Positions 7,347-15,013 of a DNA stretch of 29,799 nt are shown here, piece after piece. The translations under genes and the position numbers were made by a program. Source of the stretch: Acidisoma sp035492295 (GTDB lineage Bacteria > Pseudomonadota > Alphaproteobacteria > Acetobacterales > Acetobacteraceae); contig NZ_DATJJK010000272.1 of the NCBI RefSeq assembly GCF_035492295.1, positions 1 to 29,799 of the forward strand. Direction: 5' to 3'. The notes under the pieces are model-generated. The model ran no database searches. It had not been told where the DNA came from and was given only the letters and a program-made list of their open reading frames with translations. How positions within the stretch are numbered: position 1 is the first letter of the stretch; each line of letters begins with the position of its first letter.

Positions 7347-8129
7347 ATGCGATCCCCAAAGATTAATCTTGATCAGCCGTCCGAGGCCATCGACGCGGCA
7401 GAAGCCCGGATGCGGCTCGCCCTCGGTCTCGATACGCGTCCAGGAAGTAACGGACAGAGCAAAAGCGGGGCGGGCCATACCGCGCCACCACCACCGAGTT
7501 CCCACGAAACCGCGCGCCCCAGACGACGCTTCGCCCAGGACGGCGATGTGCCCGTCGTTATGCTCAGCCGCGGCCGCGACGGCGAGACCGGCGGCGAAGG
7601 CCGGTTTGCGGCCTTGACCGCCGAATTGCGCGAGGAAAAGGCTGCCCGCAGCCGCGCCGACCGCGCGCTGGACGAAGCCACCCTCTCCATCCAGTCCCTC
7701 AAGACCAAGCTCGCGCATCTGGAAATCGCCTGCGAGGAAAAGCTGCGGGACGAACGGGCGGCCAGCGACCAGATCGACGCCCGGCGGGCGGCCGAGCAGG
7801 AAGCACGCGCCAAGGCGGAGACCCGCGCGGCGGAAACCGCCCTGGCCCTGGCGATTGCTGAGCGTCGGATCACCGAGCTGGAAGCGGCGACAGCCGCAGC
7901 AGCCGCATCCCGGCCGGCCGCAGATCTGTTCGGCGAGCCTGCGGCCCCGAAGCCGCGCCGCGCGGCCCGGCGTAAATCCGCCGAGAGCCTGCTCGAGGCC
8001 GAGCCCGAGCAGAGGGCCGCCGAGGAGACGCCTGCCGAATACGCGGAAGACCAGCCGGTTGAATGGTGGCTGCCGAGCTTCCGCGCCCAGCGCAACGCGA
8101 CCACGAACCGCAAGCGCAAGACACGCTGA
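7347..8129 (+). CDS. Hypothetical coiled-coil protein with conserved-looking C-terminal WW motif
   Basis: I do not recognise a named function for this 260-residue protein. It has no signal peptide. Residues 1-85 are Pro/Ser/Arg-rich and probably disordered, after a short start (INLDQPSEAIDAAEARMRLALG) that could be a small helix. Residues about 88-195 form a long charged helix rich in Glu, Arg and Ala with heptad-like spacing, so a coiled coil is likely. A basic patch (KPRRAARRKSAE) follows, then an acidic stretch and the motif PVEWWLPSFRAQ, ending in a very basic tail (NRKRKTR). The mixture of coiled coil and basic tails would suit a DNA- or membrane-associated scaffold, but this is speculation. 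It lies 56 bases upstream of the Zur-like gene in the same direction and may share its transcript. Confidence 0.7.
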   Translation: MRSPKINLDQPSEAIDAAEARMRLALGLDTRPGSNGQSKSGAGHTAPPPPSSHETARPRRRFAQDGDVPVVMLSRGRDGETGGEGRFAALTAELREEKAARSRADRALDEATLSIQSLKTKLAHLEIACEEKLRDERAASDQIDARRAAEQEARAKAETRAAETALALAIAERRITELEAATAAAAASRPAADLFGEPAAPKPRRAARRKSAESLLEAEPEQRAAEETPAEYAEDQPVEWWLPSFRAQRNATTNRKRKTR

Positions 8130-8185
8130 CGATTACCAGCTACCGGCGGTTGACGGCCCCTGCGAAGACCGCTGAAACAAGCCAC

Positions 8186-8722
8186 ATGGTCGCGCTCGCT
8201 TTCACGTCGGACACCGAAACGCTGCTGGATCAGGCGGCCGCGCACTGCCGCAGCCGTGGGCAGAAGCTGACGGAGCAGCGCCGGCAGATCCTCGGCCTGA
8301 TCCTGGAAAGCCCCCGCCCCTCCGGCGCCTATGATCTGCTTGACCGCCTCCGCCTCGACGGCAAGCCGGCTGCCCCCCCGACCGTCTACCGCGCCCTCGA
8401 TTTTCTGACGGCGCACGGGCTTGTCCATCGCATCGAGCGGCTCTCGGCCTTCATCGGCTGCGCGCATCTGCTGGGAAGCCACGGGCACGAGGGTGAGGGG
8501 CACGACCACCGCCATCACGGCATCGAGGCGATCCAGTTTCTTATCTGCACCAATTGCCGCCGCGCCTTCGAAATCACCGACGGGCGCATTCGCGGCGCAA
8601 TCGAGGAAGCCGCCGCCGCGGCCGGCTTCCGCCCCACCGCGGCGACCGTCGAGATCGAGGGCATCTGCGCGGACTGCGCAGCAGCCACAGCTGAAAATCA
8701 GACCGCGCCCGCTCTATCCTGA
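8186..8722 (+). CDS. zur: Fur-family transcriptional regulator, zinc-uptake (Zur) type
   Basis: ATG at 8186 gives a 178-residue protein starting MVALAFTSDTETLLDQ; the frame is open further upstream but inside the preceding gene. The N-terminal winged-helix domain includes LTEQRRQILGLIL and PTVYRALDFLTAHGLVHRIE. The C-terminal dimerisation domain has the structural zinc pairs C121-x2-C124 and C161-x2-C164. C92 and H94 lie where Zur proteins have a Cys and His sensing site (IGCAHL). An unusual His-rich insert, GHEGEGHDHRHHG (about 100-112), comes between this site and the first CxxC. Fur-family repressors bind DNA when loaded with metal; zinc is most likely, because of C92 and the closeness to Zur. 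No znuABC genes are nearby, so its targets would be elsewhere. Downstream is ileS after 37 bases. Confidence 0.82.
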   Translation: MVALAFTSDTETLLDQAAAHCRSRGQKLTEQRRQILGLILESPRPSGAYDLLDRLRLDGKPAAPPTVYRALDFLTAHGLVHRIERLSAFIGCAHLLGSHGHEGEGHDHRHHGIEAIQFLICTNCRRAFEITDGRIRGAIEEAAAAAGFRPTAATVEIEGICADCAAATAENQTAPALS

Positions 8723-8759
8723 TTCGCCTTCAACCCTAAATTCGGCCATACCGACCGCC

Positions 8760-11600
8760 ATGAACGACACTGTGACACAAGGCGACGCCGCCTCTGCAGC
8801 CAAGGACGCGGCGCCCGACTACCGGAAGACGGTCTTCCTGCCGCGCACGCCCTTTCCGATGAAGGGCGACCTGCCGAAGCGCGAGCCAGCTATGCTGGCA
8901 ACCTGGGAGAAGACGGCGCTTTGGGAGCGTGTACGCGCGGAATCGAAGGGGAAAGCGCCTTTCGTGCTGCATGACGGGCCGCCCTATGCCAATGGCAATC
9001 TTCATCTCGGCCATGCGCTCAACAAGGTCCTGAAAGATGCGATCAACCGGGCCCATCAGATGGCCGGTTTCGACGCGCACTTCATCCCGGGCTGGGACTG
9101 CCATGGCCTGCCGATTGAATGGAAAGTCGAGGAGGGCCACCGGAAGGCCGGCCGCAACAAGGACGAGATCCCGGTCCTGCAGTTCCGCGCCGAATGCCGT
9201 GCCTATGCCGAGAAGTGGCTCGGCATCCAGGCCGACGAGTTCAAGCGCCTCGGCATCATGGGCGATTGGGCGGCCCGCTACGCGACGATGGACTTCACCT
9301 CCGAAGCCGCGATTGCGGCGGAGATTGGCCGCTTCCTGATGAACGGCGCGCTCTATCGCGGGCTTCGCCCGGTGATGTGGAGCCCGGTCGAGAAGACGGC
9401 GCTGGCAGAGGCCGAGATCGAATACCACGACCACAAGAGTGTCACCATCTGGGTGCGCTTCCCGGTCCTATCCGGCGGCCCGGCCGAGATCGCCGGCAGT
9501 TCCATCATCATCTGGACGACGACGCCTTGGACCATGCCGGGCAACCGCGCCATCGCCTACGGTCCCGAGATCGACTACCTGCTTCTCGAAGTGACGGAAG
9601 CCGCCGAGGGGGCGCGGGCAAAAACCGGCGAGCGCCTCATGGTCGCCGAAGCCCTGCTGGGGGCCTTCCTCAAGGAAACCGGCATCACCGGCCACGCGCT
9701 GATCGGCCGCTTCAAAGGCGAGGATCTGGCTGGCACCGTCACCGCGCATCCACTACGCGGCCAAGGCTATGACTACGACGTGCCTCTGCTGCCGGCGGAA
9801 TACGTGACGACCGAGGCTGGCACCGGCTTTGTCCATACCGCGCCGACGCATGGCGAGGATGACTTCATCCTCGGCCGTGCCCATGGGCTGGAAGTCCCCG
9901 ATACGGTGGGTGACGACGGCACCTACAACGAATGGGTACCGCTCTTCGCCGGCATCCATGTCTTCAAGGCGGCAGAGCCCGTCTGCCGCGCGCTGGAGGA
10001 TGCCGGCGGGCTGCTGCACCGGAACGTTCTGGTCCATTCCTACCCGCATTCCTGGCGCTCCAAGGCGCCGGTCATCTACCGCGCGACGCCCCAATGGTTC
10101 ATTCGCATGGACGGGCCGGAGAACATTCGCGGCAAGGCGCTGCAGGCGATTGCGGAGACAAAGTTCATTCCCGAACAGGGCCGCAACCGCATCGCCAGCA
10201 TGGTCGCTGCCCGCCCCGACTGGTGCGTCAGCCGCCAGCGCGCCTGGGGGGTCCCGATTGCGATCTTCGTTGACCGCCGCACCGGCGAGCCGCTGCGCGA
10301 CCCCGCGGTGATGGCCCGCATCGTCGACTATTTCAAAACCGAGGGCGCCGACGCCTGGTACGCGCGGCCCGCATCCGACTTCCTCGGCAATGACTATGAT
10401 GCGACCCAGTACGAGCAGGTGCGCGACATCATCGATGTCTGGTTCGAAAGCGGCTCCACTCATGCCTTCGTGCTGGAAGCCCGTGGCCTGCCCTGGCCGG
10501 CCGATCTGTACCTCGAAGGCTCGGACCAGCATCGCGGCTGGTTCCATTCCTCGCTCCTCGAAGCCGTCGGCACCCGTGGCCGCGCCCCCTTCAAGGCGGT
10601 GCTGACGCATGGCTTCCTGGTAGACGAGCAGGGCCGCAAGATGTCCAAGTCGCTCGGCAACGGTGTCGAGCCGCAGGATGTCATCGAGAAATACGGCGCG
10701 GACATTCTCCGGCTTTGGGTCATGTCCTCGGATGCGCGGGACGATCTCAGCATCGGGCCGGAAATCCTCAAGCAGCAGGGCGAACTCTATCGCCGACTGC
10801 GCAACACGCTGCGCTGGTTGCTCGGCAGCCTTGACGGTTTTTCCGAAAGCGAAATTCTGCCCGTAGCGGAGCTGCCGGAGCTGGAGCGCTGGGTTCTGCA
10901 CCGGCTGACGGAGCTCGATACCACGCTGCGGGCAGCCGTCGAGAACCACGACTGGACCGGCGTTTATCCCGCCATCCACCATTTCTGCGCGACCGACCTC
11001 TCGGCCTATTACTTCGACATCCGCAAGGACGCGCTCTATTGCGACCGGCCGGACAGTCTGCGCCGCCGCGCGGCCCGCACGGTGCTGGACCAGTTGCACC
11101 GCTGCCTCACCACCTGGCTCGCCCCGGTCCTTGTCTTCACGGCGGAAGAAGCCTGGCAAACCCGATTCGGTCCGGAGACCAGCGTCCATACGCAGCTCTT
11201 CCCGGTCCTGCCGGCCGAATGGCGGGATGAGGCGCTCGCCGAGAAATGGGCGCGGGTGCGCGACATCCGCCGGCTTGGCACGACCAAGCTCGAAGCCATG
11301 CGCCAGGACGGCCAGATCGGCGCCTCACTGCAGGCCGAAGTGACGCTTGCCTTCCCCGACGGCGAAGACCGGCTACTTTCGGCCGCGGACTGGGCCGATG
11401 CGCTGATCGTCTCTGCCGTGCACCTCACGGCAGGGGACGCGATCGCGGCGGAAGCGACCCTCGCTGCCGGTGAAAAATGCGCCCGCTGCTGGCGGGTGCT
11501 GCCGGAAGTGGATTCGGAAACGAAGCTTTGCCTGCGCTGCGCGGATGCGGTGGCCGCCGCTGCGGTCGCGTCCGGCCTCACCTGCCAACCCGCGGGCTGA
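8760..11600 (+). CDS. ileS: Isoleucyl-tRNA synthetase
   Basis: The ATG at 8760 gives 946 residues, normal for bacterial IleRS; the longer frame back to 8421 lies within zur. Class I motifs are HLGH at 82-85 (after DGPPYANGN) and KMSKS at 627-631. The editing (CP1) domain lies between them, with IIWTTTPWTMPGNRA (near 247-261) and the GTGFVHTAPTHGEDD stretch (near 352-366). The C-terminal zinc finger is C907-x2-C910 and C924-x2-C927, which marks the bacterial type that is usually sensitive to mupirocin. The enzyme charges tRNA-Ile and hydrolyses mischarged Val-tRNA. lspA follows nine bases later, an order common in bacteria. Confidence 0.97.
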   Translation: MNDTVTQGDAASAAKDAAPDYRKTVFLPRTPFPMKGDLPKREPAMLATWEKTALWERVRAESKGKAPFVLHDGPPYANGNLHLGHALNKVLKDAINRAHQMAGFDAHFIPGWDCHGLPIEWKVEEGHRKAGRNKDEIPVLQFRAECRAYAEKWLGIQADEFKRLGIMGDWAARYATMDFTSEAAIAAEIGRFLMNGALYRGLRPVMWSPVEKTALAEAEIEYHDHKSVTIWVRFPVLSGGPAEIAGSSIIIWTTTPWTMPGNRAIAYGPEIDYLLLEVTEAAEGARAKTGERLMVAEALLGAFLKETGITGHALIGRFKGEDLAGTVTAHPLRGQGYDYDVPLLPAEYVTTEAGTGFVHTAPTHGEDDFILGRAHGLEVPDTVGDDGTYNEWVPLFAGIHVFKAAEPVCRALEDAGGLLHRNVLVHSYPHSWRSKAPVIYRATPQWFIRMDGPENIRGKALQAIAETKFIPEQGRNRIASMVAARPDWCVSRQRAWGVPIAIFVDRRTGEPLRDPAVMARIVDYFKTEGADAWYARPASDFLGNDYDATQYEQVRDIIDVWFESGSTHAFVLEARGLPWPADLYLEGSDQHRGWFHSSLLEAVGTRGRAPFKAVLTHGFLVDEQGRKMSKSLGNGVEPQDVIEKYGADILRLWVMSSDARDDLSIGPEILKQQGELYRRLRNTLRWLLGSLDGFSESEILPVAELPELERWVLHRLTELDTTLRAAVENHDWTGVYPAIHHFCATDLSAYYFDIRKDALYCDRPDSLRRRAARTVLDQLHRCLTTWLAPVLVFTAEEAWQTRFGPETSVHTQLFPVLPAEWRDEALAEKWARVRDIRRLGTTKLEAMRQDGQIGASLQAEVTLAFPDGEDRLLSAADWADALIVSAVHLTAGDAIAAEATLAAGEKCARCWRVLPEVDSETKLCLRCADAVAAAAVASGLTCQPAG

Positions 11601-11609
11601 GCGCGCCCT

Positions 11610-12119
11610 ATGCGCAAAGGCATCGCACTCACAGGGCTTCTCGCCGCGATCCTGGTCTTCGTGGCGGACCAGGCCAGCAAATGGTGGATTCTGCACGGTC
11701 TCAATCTCCCGGACATCGGGCAGTTGGTGATCCTTCCAGTGCTGAACTTCACCATGGTCTGGAACCGCGGCGTCACCTTCGGGCTGCTCACGGGCAATTC
11801 CACCCTCGCCCATCTGGGACTTGCGATCTTCGCGGTGGCCGTAGTCGTGGTGCTCGGCATCTGGGTTCTGCGCAGCAATCGGCTCGCGATCGCCGTTCCT
11901 GTCGGCGCGATCGCCGGTGGGGCCCTTGGCAATGTCGCCGACAGGCTGCATTACGGCGCCGTGGTCGATTTCATCCAGGCGCATGCCTTCGGCTATTCGT
12001 GGTATGTCTTCAACGTGGCCGACGCGGCGATCGTTTGCGGCGTGGCCGCGCTGGTCATCGATAACCTGCTACCCGGACGGTCGGAAACGACCGGTGCCCG
12101 GGCGAAAAATCGCGGCTGA
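11610..12119 (+). CDS. lspA: Lipoprotein signal peptidase II
   Basis: The 169-residue inner-membrane aspartyl protease has four hydrophobic segments (about 6-24, 66-86, 92-110 and 133-152). Conserved blocks are DQASKWW (20-26), NFTMVWNRGVTFGLL (46-60), GALGNVADRLHYGAVVDF (104-121) and FNVADAAI (134-141). The catalytic pair should be D120 and D138. It removes the signal peptide of diacylglyceryl-modified prolipoproteins on the periplasmic face. It follows ileS by nine bases, and the next gene, only seven bases downstream, encodes a lipoprotein that would be one of its substrates. The arginine/lysine-rich C-terminus is short and cytoplasmic. Confidence 0.96.
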   Translation: MRKGIALTGLLAAILVFVADQASKWWILHGLNLPDIGQLVILPVLNFTMVWNRGVTFGLLTGNSTLAHLGLAIFAVAVVVVLGIWVLRSNRLAIAVPVGAIAGGALGNVADRLHYGAVVDFIQAHAFGYSWYVFNVADAAIVCGVAALVIDNLLPGRSETTGARAKNRG

Positions 12120-12126
12120 GGGGCGG

Positions 12127-12702
12127 ATGCCTAGGATGATGACGATGCGGTGGACGCTGCTTCTGGCGCCCCTGATGCTCGCCGGATGCTCAAGCGGCAC
12201 GATGCAGACGCTCGGCCTGCAGCGCGATCCGCCGGACGAGTTCAAGGTCACGACGCAGCCGCAGCTTGCGATGCCGCCGGATCTCAACCAGGCGGCACAG
12301 GTTCTTCCGGCGCCGACGCCGGGCGCCGTGCGCCCGCAGGACGTCGCGGTCTCGCAGCAGGCGGAGAGTGCGATGCTCGGCGCCGCCTCGCTGCCGAACG
12401 GCGCGCCGTCGACCGCGGGCGACCAGAACTTCCTGGCAAAGGCCGGCCCGCCCGCACCGGCCAGCATCCGCCAGGAGGTCAATGCGCTCGGGGAAAAGGA
12501 CCAGAACAGCCGCTCCCTCAGCAACCGCATGAACCCCTTTGGCACCGCGGTCGCCAAGCCCGCGATCGTGAACGCCAAGGAGGAAAGCCAGCGCCTGCAA
12601 AAGAATGCAGCGCTGGGTGAGAGCCCGGCCAATGGCAACACGCCCATTGTGAAGCCGAAGGACCACGGCCCGCTCGGCAACTGGCTCGACAGCATCTTCT
12701 GA
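12127..12702 (+). CDS. DUF3035 lipoprotein (BamF-type)
   Basis: ATG at 12127 gives 191 residues; Met4, Met5 and Met7 are alternative starts. The N-terminus has Arg residues, a hydrophobic run TLLLAPLMLAG and a lipobox LAGC with the lipidated Cys at position 21, followed by SSG. The mature protein begins with LGLQRDPPDEFKVTTQPQLAMPPD, a pattern I associate with DUF3035. In Caulobacter a protein of this type (BamF) was found with the outer-membrane β-barrel assembly complex. The rest is Ala/Pro/Asn-rich and probably extended, and the end reads GPLGNWLDSIF. After Cys the +2 residue is Ser, which favours export to the outer membrane. It lies directly after lspA and 16 bases before the sugar dehydrogenase gene. 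Confidence 0.82.
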   Translation: MPRMMTMRWTLLLAPLMLAGCSSGTMQTLGLQRDPPDEFKVTTQPQLAMPPDLNQAAQVLPAPTPGAVRPQDVAVSQQAESAMLGAASLPNGAPSTAGDQNFLAKAGPPAPASIRQEVNALGEKDQNSRSLSNRMNPFGTAVAKPAIVNAKEESQRLQKNAALGESPANGNTPIVKPKDHGPLGNWLDSIF

Positions 12703-12718
12703 TACAAGGATCGTCCCG

Positions 12719-13486
12719 ATGAGCGGACAGTTCGCTCGCTATCCGAGCCTCGTCGGCCGGCGCGTGCTTGTTACCGGTGGCGCCTCCGGCATCGGCGCCG
12801 GCATCGTCGAGCATTTTCTCGATCAGGGCGCCCATGTCGGCTTCCTCGACCTCGACGCGACGGCGGCGGCAGCCCTCATCGCCCGCCAGCCCGAAGGCGC
12901 CGCGGTCGAATTCCGCCGCGTCGATCTTCGCGATATTCCCGCCGTCCGCGCCGCCATTGCCGAACTCAGGGATGCGCTCGGCGGCGGCTTCACCGCGCTC
13001 GTCAACAATGCGGCGCGGGACGACCGCCACGCCATCGACGAGATCACGCCGGACTACTGGGACGAACGGATGGCGACCAATCTTCGCCATCAGTTCTTCT
13101 GCGCCCAGGCGGTGAAGGACGATATGATCGCCGCCGGCGGGGGCTCGATCGTCAATATGAGTTCCAACAGCTTCCTGCTCGGCCAAGGCGGCATGCCCGC
13201 CTATACCGCCGCCAAATCCGCCGTCATCGGCCTTACCCGGGCTCTCGCGCGCGATCTCGGGCCGCATCACATCCGGGCGAACACCGTCTATCCGGGCTGG
13301 ATCATGACAGAGCGTCAGCTCAATCTGTGGATGACACCCGAAGCCGATGCCAAGCGCGCGGCGGGGCAGTGCATCCCCGATCGCCTTCATCCGGCCGACG
13401 TCGCCCGCATGGTTCTGTGGCTGGCGGCGGATGACAGCGCGCTCGTCACGGCTCAAGATTTCATCGTGGACGGAGGCTGGCGCTAG
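12719..13486 (+). CDS. Short-chain dehydrogenase, close to Caulobacter-type xylose/sugar 1-dehydrogenase
   Basis: This 255-residue protein is a classical SDR: TGGASGIG at 19-26 (cofactor loop), NNA at 96-98, Ser149, Tyr162 and Lys166 (YTAAK). Several stretches resemble the NAD-dependent D-xylose 1-dehydrogenase XylB of Caulobacter as I remember it: YPSLVGRRVLVTGG, NAARDDRHAIDE, YWDERMATNLRHQFFC, AAGQCIPDRLHPADVARMVLWLAADD and the ending DGGWR. An acidic residue after the second β-strand (LDLD, about 43-46) favours NAD over NADP. The likely reaction is oxidation of an aldose to its lactone in the cytoplasm. No xylonate dehydratase or lactonase is adjacent, so the exact sugar is uncertain. It is followed 29 bases later by an aldo/keto reductase gene with a good ribosome site. 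Confidence 0.85.
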   Translation: MSGQFARYPSLVGRRVLVTGGASGIGAGIVEHFLDQGAHVGFLDLDATAAAALIARQPEGAAVEFRRVDLRDIPAVRAAIAELRDALGGGFTALVNNAARDDRHAIDEITPDYWDERMATNLRHQFFCAQAVKDDMIAAGGGSIVNMSSNSFLLGQGGMPAYTAAKSAVIGLTRALARDLGPHHIRANTVYPGWIMTERQLNLWMTPEADAKRAAGQCIPDRLHPADVARMVLWLAADDSALVTAQDFIVDGGWR

Positions 13487-13515
13487 CCTCCCTTCCTTTT
13501 CAGGAGAAGGCTTGC

Positions 13516-14541
13516 ATGGAACAGCGACGTCTTGGACGCTCCGGGCTGATGGTCCCGGTGCTGAGCTTCGGCACCGGCACATTCGGCGGCCGCGGTGAAT
13601 TCTTCCAGGCCTGGGGCTCGACGGATGTCGCGGAAGCCAGCCGGCTGATCGACATCTGCCTCGATGCAGGCCTCAATATGTTCGACAGTGCCGATGTCTA
13701 TTCCGGCGGAGCGGCAGAGGAGGTCCTTGGCGCGGCGCTGAAGGGCCGGCGCGACAAGGTGCTCATTTCCACCAAGGCGACCTTCCGGGCCGGAGAGGGC
13801 GCGAACGACGTCGGCTCCTCCCGCATCCATCTCACTCGCTCGGTCGAGGCCGCGCTCAAGCGCCTCGGCACCGATTACATCGATCTCTTTCAGCTACACG
13901 GCTTCGACGCGATCACGCCGGTCGAGGAAACCTTGTCCACGCTGGACGACCTCGTCCGCGCCGGCAAAATCCGCTACGTCGGCTGCTCCAATTTCTCCGG
14001 CTGGCATCTCATGAAATCGCTGGCGGCGGCCGAGCGATACAACCTGCCGCGCTATGTGGCGCACCAGGCCTATTACTCGCTGATCGGCCGGGACTACGAA
14101 TGGGAGCTGATGCCGCTGGGTCTCGACCAGGGGGTCGGCGCCGTGGTCTGGAGCCCGCTCGGCTGGGGTAGGCTGACCGGAAAAATCCGTCGCGGCCAGC
14201 CACTGCCCGAGAGTTCGAGGCTGCACAAGACGGCGGACATGGGTCCGCCGGTGCCGGACGAGCAGGTGTATCGGGTGGTCGAAGCGATGGACGCGATAGC
14301 CAAGGAGACGGGGAAGACCATTCCACAAATCGCCCTCAACTGGCTTCTGCAGCGCCCGACGGTTGCCAATATCATTGTCGGCGCCCGCAATGAGGAGCAG
14401 CTGAAGCAAAATCTCGGCGCCGTCGGCTGGAACCTGACGCCCGAGCAGGTGGCCACGCTCGACGAGGCCAGCACGGTTACCCTGGCCTATCCCTATTGGC
14501 ACCAGCGCGGCTTCACCGAACGCAACCCTGCACCGGTCTGA
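13516..14541 (+). CDS. Aldo/keto reductase
   Basis: The 341-residue TIM-barrel oxidoreductase starts at ATG 13516, preceded by AGGAGAAGG. The catalytic tetrad is visible as D57 and Y62 (NMFDSADVYSGG), K87 (ISTKAT) and H128 (LFQLHGFD). Cofactor-binding segments near the C-terminus include IIVGARNEEQLKQNLGA. The length and the barrel loops fit the larger AKR type (YajO/YghZ-like), which usually use NADPH. The substrate is not readable from the sequence; aldehydes, including sugar-derived or methylglyoxal-type ones, are typical. The tight spacing with the sugar dehydrogenase (29 bases) and YjbQ gene (4 bases) suggests a common transcript and possibly linked carbonyl chemistry. Confidence 0.9.
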   Translation: MEQRRLGRSGLMVPVLSFGTGTFGGRGEFFQAWGSTDVAEASRLIDICLDAGLNMFDSADVYSGGAAEEVLGAALKGRRDKVLISTKATFRAGEGANDVGSSRIHLTRSVEAALKRLGTDYIDLFQLHGFDAITPVEETLSTLDDLVRAGKIRYVGCSNFSGWHLMKSLAAAERYNLPRYVAHQAYYSLIGRDYEWELMPLGLDQGVGAVVWSPLGWGRLTGKIRRGQPLPESSRLHKTADMGPPVPDEQVYRVVEAMDAIAKETGKTIPQIALNWLLQRPTVANIIVGARNEEQLKQNLGAVGWNLTPEQVATLDEASTVTLAYPYWHQRGFTERNPAPV

Positions 14542-14545
14542 TCGG

Positions 14546-14980
14546 GTGCGACAGGCGACCCACCGCCTCGCGATCTCTACGCGCGGCAAGGGACTCACGG
14601 AATTCACCCGGGCCGTCTGCGCCTGGGTGGATGCCCAAAGCATGGAAACGGGGCTGCTAACCCTCTGGTGCGCCCATACCTCCGCCTCGCTCGCGGTGAC
14701 CGAGAATGCGAGCCCGGAGGTGCTGGAGGATATCGCCGAAGCCTTCGAGCGGTTGGTGCCGGAGGATCGCGGCCAGGCGGGTGGCCAGCGCTATATCCAT
14801 TCCCTGGAAGGGCCGGACGACATGCCCTCCCATATCCGCACGCTGCTGACCGGGCCGCAGCTCACGGTTCCGGTCGTGGAGGGCCGCCTCGCCCTCGGCA
14901 CCTGGCAGGGGATTTTTCTCTTCGAGCATCGCAGCCGCCCGCACCGGCGCGAGGTCGTGCTGCATCTTATGGGGGAGTGA
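14546..14980 (+). CDS. YjbQ/UPF0047 family protein
   Basis: The 144-residue protein begins with GTG at 14546, four bases after the aldo/keto reductase stop. It has the family pattern TGLLTLWCAHTSASLAVTENASPEV, with His44 in the HTSASL motif, and later DMPSHIRTLLTG and LGTWQGIFLFEHR. Length (about 140) and motif order fit UPF0047/YjbQ. Members have been annotated as secondary thiamine-phosphate synthases because E. coli YjbQ can replace ThiE weakly; the true role is unclear. The conserved His/Glu/Arg positions suggest a metal- or phosphate-binding site. It is cytoplasmic and ends the (+) gene group; cfa converges from the other side with 28 bases between the stops. Confidence 0.88.
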   Translation: MRQATHRLAISTRGKGLTEFTRAVCAWVDAQSMETGLLTLWCAHTSASLAVTENASPEVLEDIAEAFERLVPEDRGQAGGQRYIHSLEGPDDMPSHIRTLLTGPQLTVPVVEGRLALGTWQGIFLFEHRSRPHRREVVLHLMGE

Positions 14981-14982
14981 GC

Positions 14983-15013
14983 CCTGACCTCAGGGGTCAC
15001 TGCCCCTCTCAGG
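14983..15013. terminator. Possible convergent hairpin between yjbQ-type gene and cfa
   Basis: AGGGG (14992-14996) and CCCCT (15003-15007) pair around TCACTG, and an outer CCTGA (14983-14987) can pair with TCAGG (15009-15013). No T run follows on either strand, so termination here is uncertain. It overlaps the cfa stop codon. Confidence 0.3.

Noticed and set aside
7373..8518. A 381-codon frame on the - strand across the coiled-coil and zur genes
   Set aside because: Ser/Arg/Ala-rich with no motifs; the + strand has the recognisable Zur protein in the same place.
9753..11189. A 478-codon frame on the - strand inside ileS
   Set aside because: Antisense to a conserved synthetase, no ribosome site or recognisable domain; a GC-driven shadow.
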